Of a stretch of 64,000 nt of DNA, positions 58,256-64,000 are shown in pieces. Position numbers and translations under genes: made by a program. The notes under the pieces were generated by a model that saw only the letters and a list, made by a program, of their open reading frames with translations, was not told the origin of the DNA and did no database searches. Position 1 is the stretch's first letter. Every line of letters begins with the position of its first letter. Source of the stretch: Rhynchospora pubera (Eukaryota; Streptophyta; Magnoliopsida; Poales; Cyperaceae); the NCBI GenBank assembly GCA_028095005.1, contig CM051459.1:277717229-277781228 (forward strand). Direction: 5' to 3'.

Positions 58256-58974
58256 GGCATTGTGAATCTTTCTGGCATGCGTCGAGGTCTAAAAGTAGAA
58301 GGTGACATCCTCATAAAACTTTGTGTATTTTCTTTCCAGCATTATGGTAAGTTCAATGCTAGACCCCCATTTAAGTTGTGGGAAGCTAGATCTGAAAAGT
58401 TCCAATACGATAAGCTCTTAAAAAAGAAGATCAAGACAGGGATTTATCCCATAGAGGTGCAATATGTGGTTTATAGAGAAGCCAGTGAGGCTATTGTGGA
58501 TATTACGCTTAATGATTTGGTAGATGAAAGAACCACTGGCTTTTATGGGACAATAAAAGCATGGAATACACTTGTTACTGGTGCTATTCGCTATTTTTTT
58601 GAGGAAGGTGTTTCTTTTAATTTTGGAAGCAATGAGTTGGCAGGCTTCAGTCTTCATCTGTCAAGATGCGCAATTGTTGTTCCACAAAATTCTGTCCTTG
58701 TTGTTCATGTCGACATCCACCATGAAAAGGGGCTATTTGCCAATAAAACCATTAGTTTCCCTGCCAAGTTAGGTGGTGAGGAATTGGAGACCATACCTGG
58801 AAAGAGTGGAACGATTGCCATTAAAGTCAAATGGTTAGAAACTAATTGCTCTAATGAAGTGCGAGGGCCTATTATGGGCAAGAGAAGCAACATTATCCAG
58901 CAACAATTATGTGATGGCTTATCCAGGCCTATCTTTATGCATCATCAAGATGGCTCCTTCGAGAGCTGCTCAAG
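58256..58974 (+). CDS. Isolated exon of a DUF6598-like protein (probable gene fragment)
   Basis: This long open exon lies between an acceptor (CTTTCTTAACTCTAG, ending 58255) and a possible donor (CAAG|GTACAT at 58974/58975); reading on, a stop occurs at 58999. It reads NLSGMRRGLKVEGDILIKLC, then IEVQYVVYREASEAIVDITL, LHLSRCAIVVPQNSVLVVHV, and GKSGTIAIKVKW near the end. The alternation of beta-strand-like segments, the S/TGP.RGLKVEGDI-type opening and the final G..G.I.V.V.W match what I recall of the plant DUF6598 family, whose function is unknown. No start exon is visible within 500 bp upstream, so it is either a partial gene with a distant 5' exon or a duplicated fragment. The internal ATG at 58262 is not a convincing start. 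Confidence 0.45.
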
Positions 58975-58999
58975 GTACATAACTACATATATTATTTAG

Positions 59000-59617
59000 T
59001 TATAAAATTTAATAATTATGCATACATTTATAGGCTTATTAAACAAAAAATCCCTGCCGTTCTTGGCCAAAGGATTTGCCCTATCATTATCCCTGATATT
59101 ATTTTTATCTCAAATTTCTTTTACATGATTGTTTTTAGTGATTGAATCTCTTGATTAGACTTGGAAAATATTGTGTCAAATTTTATTGTGTAGTCATTAC
59201 CAGACTGATTATCAGTAGTTTTTCTATTTTACACTTGTATGAATGGATTGAGTAGTTATAGTTAGTACTTTGCTGTTGCATCTTTTACCAATTTTTTTGG
59301 TAGAACATTTGATTCAATTATGTCTTCAATCTTCTACGGCTTGAGATCAAAGTAAAGGCGGTTTAGGGAAGAGATTGAGAGTTAATCGAAAGGAAATGAT
59401 TGGGTTTTAGATACTTATCTTAAGAGCACAAGCAAGAGAACTGTGAAGAGTGGAGTGGAAGGGTTTACAATATTGACCAGGCATTAAAATTGAGGTCAAC
59501 AATTAAAAAAAAGAAAAAAAATTTCTTATTGGCACCTTTTTTTCTTTTTATAAAATTTCAATAGTAGAAAATAAAGGATAATAATCAGTAGTAATCCAAG
59601 CTTACTTTTTATTCTTA
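59000..59617. other. Intergenic, no gene recognised
   Basis: AT-rich sequence between the DUF6598-like exon and the Helitron 3' end. No coding frame. Confidence 0.3.
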
Positions 59618-61663
59618 CTAGTTCTATTCTCGCGCGTTGCGCGATTCATTTCTATCTGAATATGTGGCGAAACGATTTTCTAATTAGTTGGTCGACTGCA
59701 AAATCATAAAGGACAGGCCTTTCAATTCTGTTCTAAAATAGCTTCCATCAAACATTAATTTATATCTATATCCTATTATCATATCATTGTAACAATCATA
59801 GTATACTTCTCAATATAGCCATAAACAATTTGCAAAGCACTTAACGCCTAACAACACTATTTACAGGATCCCATATCACCAGCATTAGGTGCTCTACTAT
59901 TAGAACAAACTATTATGACAATAGAAACAACAAAAGATCAAATATTTGCTTCAAGAGCAATGGCTATTAACCTTTAACTTACAGCATATCACCTTAATCT
60001 AAACAAAAAACAAATATGAGCTTTGAAAGATGCCAAACCTTGCCAGCAAGAGATGCTAGGAACTTCAAACGTTCAACTTCAGTTGAATCAGGAGCATGAG
60101 CAACCAATGTAATCAAAGCAAGAAAACTCTTAAATATGATGTAAAAGATAGGATCCCTTTAATCATGGTCAAGATGAGAACAACCTACTGTAAGGTGGGA
60201 AACATTTTGGGAAAAAGTACTATTGCTTGCATCCTAAATTTAACATTACAAAAATAAAGATGCATTCTTTGTACCAAAATATACACATTTTAATTTTATA
60301 TAACTCCTGTCCATTATGTCATTTCATTTGTATTTAGGTCCACATTGTGAAAATATATGCATATATGAGAGAGTACGACAGAAATGCATATATAGAGACG
60401 CATAAGAATGTAGAATTAGATGAAGTTTATGATAAATATCATACCTCTCTGGTTACAAAAATTTGGAATAAAAAAAGAAGCAGTCGTACAATGGATCCAG
60501 GGAAGAGTTAATTATGCAAGCACCTCGAAAACTATTAAATTTTTGGCACAAATCAATTATTCTAAAATTAAGACCTACCAGAAATAAATTAAATTATAAA
60601 CATGACAAAAATTGATAGTTATTGTAAAAATACAATCAACCAAAGAACACTGATTATAGTTAAGTAGAAAATTGCAAGAAAAGATCACTAAGATCTCCTT
60701 GCAGTCCATTATGTCCAATTCTAAATTCATTACATTTTTTTACTTAATCACATTGAATAAGATAAAAGTGCAACAAAAAAAAAAGTAGCTCCTGAGTGTG
60801 AAATAATTTACCAATTTTTAATTAGGCCATCTAAGATATAAGATATCTAACCTTACATAAGTTCTGACTTTGATTTTGTCCGTTCATGACTCTGATTTAG
60901 GTCCAGTGCATCTGCCAATCTGGATTGCAGCAAGTGCAATGTTCCCATAGCAGGCCAGTAACAGCTCCCTAAACTTTCGGGTTCCCAACCAATTAAGATA
61001 CAAAGAAGTGTTTAAGAAGAAGCAATAAGTCAAAACTGGAATATAAATAGGAGATTGAAGAGAAAATCTGGATGAAAAGGAACTAAGACCTTAAAAGCTG
61101 TAAGTTGAGGAGGAATAGAAATTAGAACAAAAAGAAGGAACAGACCTGCTGAACATAAGTAAAATTAAAATAAAAGGAAATTGTTGAGAAGAAACTAAGC
61201 TGAAGGAAGAATTCTTACGAAACATTGAAGAAAGGTTCTCACCAGTTGAAGGAAGAATCCTGAGCTATGGTATGAACTGACAAAACAATCAACACTCATC
61301 CTCAAATACTTCGTGAGCAATAACGATAAAAAAAAGGTGCTCACCGGCTGTAATGGCGGTTGACGGACAACAACCTTAACTCCTCCATGCTAGTTGTGAA
61401 GCATTGACCTCAAAAAACAAAACAAAACAACAATAAAATAGATAATCAGTGCCGACTGCAAGCAAAACCAAACACAAATCAATAGAATAGATAATCAATA
61501 CAAAGCACACCCAAAAATAAACACAAATCAAGAGCCGACCAACACATTTTTCCTGCAACATCTACAGAAACACGCAACAGCAAATTACCACCACCACACA
61601 GTAAACTTAATCAGAGCTGCTGTCTACCCTATCCAACATACTGATCCCCCAATATGTGAACAA

Positions 61664-61756
61664 CATCAGAATGAAAAGTTGTGGCATTTTCGTAAATATG
61701 TGACCTAAGCTTAAATCGTTTAGTTCTGAAATGGAAAGTTGTGGCATTTCTAGGGT
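61664..61756 (+). repeat. Short direct repeat in the Helitron
   Basis: GAAAAGTTGTGGCATTT and GAAAGTTGTGGCATTT occur about 63 bp apart, a small tandem duplication. Confidence 0.5.
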
Positions 61757-62002
61757 CGTAGATGCAGGCTCCAAATACAGGAAGGGAATTCTTACCGATC
61801 GCAAAAATTGACGCCTACATTGGGACTTTCATTGCAACTTTGGATTAGGAAAGCAAAATAGAGGCACAATATCGACTGAAATGAGCAAGCGAGAGCACTC
61901 AAACGAAGAAAAAAAATTGAAATCAGGCACCCACATGGGAGAAAAGAGTAATACCTGATTCATTGACTAAATCAGAGCTCTTCTTGAAGAGGAACATGCG
62001 AT

Positions 62003-62290
62003 CTACTCATTCACGGAAATGGCGGTGAGAGCGGAAGTCGGAGGTGTATGAAATTCGATGACGATGGGTTCCAGTGCCTTTTCCTTTTTCGCAGAGCATG
62101 ATCCAGAACCACGGATGAAAAAGTGAAAACGATAGGAGAAAGGGAATGGTTGGGGAGAGAGACCTGTCGCTTCGTACACAGCCCACGTCGTCCAGCACAG
62201 CGAGCCATCCACCGATTGACAACGCACAAAGACAAAAGCGCAGGAGCAGGTGACCTAAAGCGGAGAATGAAGAAAAAAGCTATCCCGGAT
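62003..62290 (-). other. GC-richer, possibly captured sequence
   Basis: Three minus-strand frames of about 71-74 codons overlap here, and a plus-strand frame of 60 codons. All being open at once suggests composition rather than coding. It may be the leader or first exon of a captured gene; no motif is recognised. Confidence 0.2.
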
Positions 62291-62405
62291 GAACGGCCAG
62301 GATGAAGAGGCGCAAATCAACGGACATGATGAAATCACTGTGCTATCTACAGTTCCCACGTGCAAGTCACGCCGGGCAAAATTTATATAGTTTTAATTTA
62401 ATTTC

Positions 62406-63378
62406 TTTCTTCAAGTTGAGAAAATTTCAAAGCAAATTTGTTGGGATCATAGAAAATTTTATTTTAATCGGGTACAACATTACTACATTAGTATCAACGG
62501 CTGACACCATGACACCACTATGTGATTATATATTTTAAAAGAAAAACAGAGAAAGAACCCAAAAAGAGGAGGATTTTTTTTAAAAATAAAAGCAAAAAGA
62601 AAAGGGCAAAAAATATCAGAAGAAAATTTCAAATCAAATCACATTCTTTGTCTCAACTTTAAGCACTAGATGCAGTATCCATTCATCAACCTTTTACCTA
62701 AAACCTAACTAGAAAGAAAGCAATGGGTCCAAAGCGAAACAGTATGAAAAACCCTTTTCCTTCGTGCTCTTTTCATTGGTTCCTTTTCGGCCAACACTAC
62801 TCTCCAATACTCTATTACTATTTTCCATATATATGAAAATTGGTATAGTGATTTTATATCTAATGCTAGAGACTATTCCCGCCTACTTATCTTTATCTTC
62901 TCAAATTGACACTTACAATTCAACACGACTTGTAGTTAGATACCTCACAAATTAACGGTGGAGTTCTTTTTCTAAGCATCTAGTACAAGTTGATTTACCT
63001 GAAAGAACAATTTATTTTAGCCATTAAGTACATTTAAGTATTATTATGGCAAGTTCCATAGGCCATAGCTTAGTAAATACACAGCTGTATTTGCTCTATT
63101 AAAAATTCAAGTTCGCACTAGTGACAACTTGAAATAGCAAAAAAGTGAAAAATGTAAATGTTTTGTAACGTAAGGTTTGGAAATGATTAGCAACCAAAAA
63201 TAAAATAAAATCAATGCACGGCATGATTAGATTTACTAATATAGACTAAATCTAGTACTTAAAATGTCCAATAAGAGTGGACATCTTCATCAAACCTATC
63301 TAATAGAAGGCAATAAAATAAAAGCAGATAGATTTATGTAGTGTGGGCCTTAATAACTCCACCAATCTCGATATCAAA
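62406..63378. other. Upstream region of the potassium-transporter gene
   Basis: AT-rich, no ORF with motifs and no repeat I can name. It contains the 5' regulatory region of the downstream gene. Confidence 0.3.
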
Positions 63379-63387
63379 TATATAAAA
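63379..63387 (+). promoter_or_regulatory. Putative TATA box of the KUP-type gene
   Basis: ATATAAAAA, about 120-130 nt before the ATG, leaving room for a start of transcription near 63410 and a leader of about 95 nt. Inferred from position only. Confidence 0.45.
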
Positions 63388-63506
63388 AGCGTTGTGAAAC
63401 ACTAATCCCAAAAATCTCTTCTAGGAAAAACTCTCCAACCCATTGGCACGTTGAAGAGACGAAGGGTTATTGCTTCTTCACGAACCGTCTGAAATCCTCC
63501 CCATCC

Positions 63507-64000
63507 ATGGATCTAGAGGCGGCGCATTACGATACTCTTCGAAAGGTGAGATGGGTTCCTTCCCTTTTCTCGAAAAGCCGCGACTTTTCTCTCCAATTGA
63601 ACTAACTTGGGTCGATTTTTCTTTGAATAGAGAGATTCGTGGAGGTCTGTTCTCCTTCTCGCGTACCAAAGCTTAGGAGTAGTGTATGGCGACCTCAGTA
63701 TTTCTCCTCTCTATGTGTTCAAAAATGCATTTGCGGATGACATAGAGCACTCAGAAGGGAATGAAGAGATATATGGTGTTCTCTCCTTTGTCTTCTGGAC
63801 ATTAACAGTTATTCCCCTACTGAAGTATGTATTCATAGTTCTCCAAGCCGATGATAATGGCGAAGGCGGCACCTTCGCACTCTACTCTTTGATTTGTCGG
63901 CATGCGAGGATCGGGTTCTTGCCGAGCGGACAGGTTATCGATGAGGAGCTCTCGGCTTATAAGAAAGGAGATGGTGAAGTGGGGCCCACTTCTGGGTCGA
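63507..64000 (+). CDS. KT/HAK/KUP potassium transporter, 5' part (runs off window)
   Basis: A membrane K+ transporter, probably a proton-coupled symporter as in other family members. Exon 1 (63507-63545) encodes MDLEAAHYDTLRK. A phase-0 intron follows (GTGAGA ... TTTGAATAG, 63546-63630). Exon 2 (63631 onward) stays open to the window end. It begins RDSWRSVLLLAYQSLGVVYG, with the conserved first membrane segment and GVVYGDL motif, then SPLYVFKNAFADDIEHSEGN, a second membrane stretch VLSFVFWTLTVIPLLKYVFI, and the family signature ADDNGEGGTFALYSLICRHA, then DEELSAYK. About 150 of an expected roughly 780 residues are present. The SWRSVLLLAYQSLGVVYGDL plus SISPLYVF wording is closest to plant KUP2/KUP6-type (cluster II) proteins. 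The ATG at 63507 is chosen because it is in frame with exon 2 across canonical splice sites. Confidence 0.93.

Larger units (their letters stand above)
59618..62405 (-). mobile_element. Non-autonomous Helitron, minus strand
   Basis: On the minus strand the 3' end is a perfect hairpin TCGCGC-AAC-GCGCGA (plus 59630-59644) followed 8 nt later by CTAG (59621-59618) and a host T, the Helitron signature. The 5' region is placed near 62360-62405, where the minus strand reads AACTATATAAATTTTGCCCG, resembling plant Helitron 5' ends; the exact TC start is not fixed. The interior has no RepHel ORF. The stretch 61900-62290 is GC-richer, with overlapping frames that could be captured exon sequence. Confidence 0.55.

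Noticed and set aside
1..64000. CRISPR array, bacterial operon or viral integration
   Set aside because: No regularly spaced short repeats, no ribosome-binding-site-spaced ORFs and no viral proteins other than plant LTR retrotransposon gag/pol.

Overview
The window looks like gene-poor, AT-rich, repeat-filled DNA from a flowering plant. Every long coding-like segment except two belongs to a plant transposable-element family: an L1-type LINE with a zf-RVT end, Ty1/copia, hAT, CACTA, MULE-type MITEs, Tourist MITEs and Helitrons. The only clear host gene is the 5' end of a KT/HAK/KUP potassium transporter (63507 to the window edge, + strand). A second, isolated coding exon (58256-58974) looks like a plant DUF6598-type protein. 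That family is best known from monocots, so a monocot is possible but not shown.

Layout: 1-57 is the end of a Tourist-like MITE. About 850-8516 is a degenerate LINE on the minus strand. A 1,698-bp solo-LTR-like element (5813-7510, TSD CAATG) splits its ORF1, and a SINE-like insert (8531-8632) lies at or just beyond its 5' end. 8.6-19.7 kb is intergenic DNA carrying many small elements, several with clean target-site duplications (TSDs): Tourist (10080, 12460), MULE MITEs (10781, 13649 with 13849 nested inside it, 15238, 18652, 18913), a tandem hairpin (11224-11938) and a CACTA element (15995-17822) with a damaged right end.

19727-36661 is one Ty1/copia element on the + strand (TSD CTTTC, LTRs of 241 and 244 bp) swollen by three nested insertions: a deleted hAT transposon (20473-23224, TSD ACTTGAAC), a second copia element on the minus strand (23312-32440, TSD GCTGA) and a 168-bp Tourist MITE (35142-35309, TSD TAA). 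Gag and pol are broken.

36.7-59.6 kb is again gene-poor. It holds a 2.5-kb long-TIR MULE (38285-40783), a 1.86-kb almost wholly palindromic MULE-type element (41665-43519, TSD TCCCCAGCG), an exon-like stretch ending in a coiled coil (46232-46360), a Helitron 3' end (48824-48827), another MULE MITE (51108-51994), a hAT element with a GC-rich coding-like cargo (52694-53547), and a hAT MITE containing a tRNA-like box A/box B unit (55241-55680). From 59618 a Helitron on the minus strand runs to about 62.4 kb, and the potassium-transporter gene follows.

Most insertion borders are given from terminal repeats plus TSDs read directly in the sequence, so they are firmer than the family names. No CRISPR array, canonical tRNA, rRNA or bacterial-type operon was seen.
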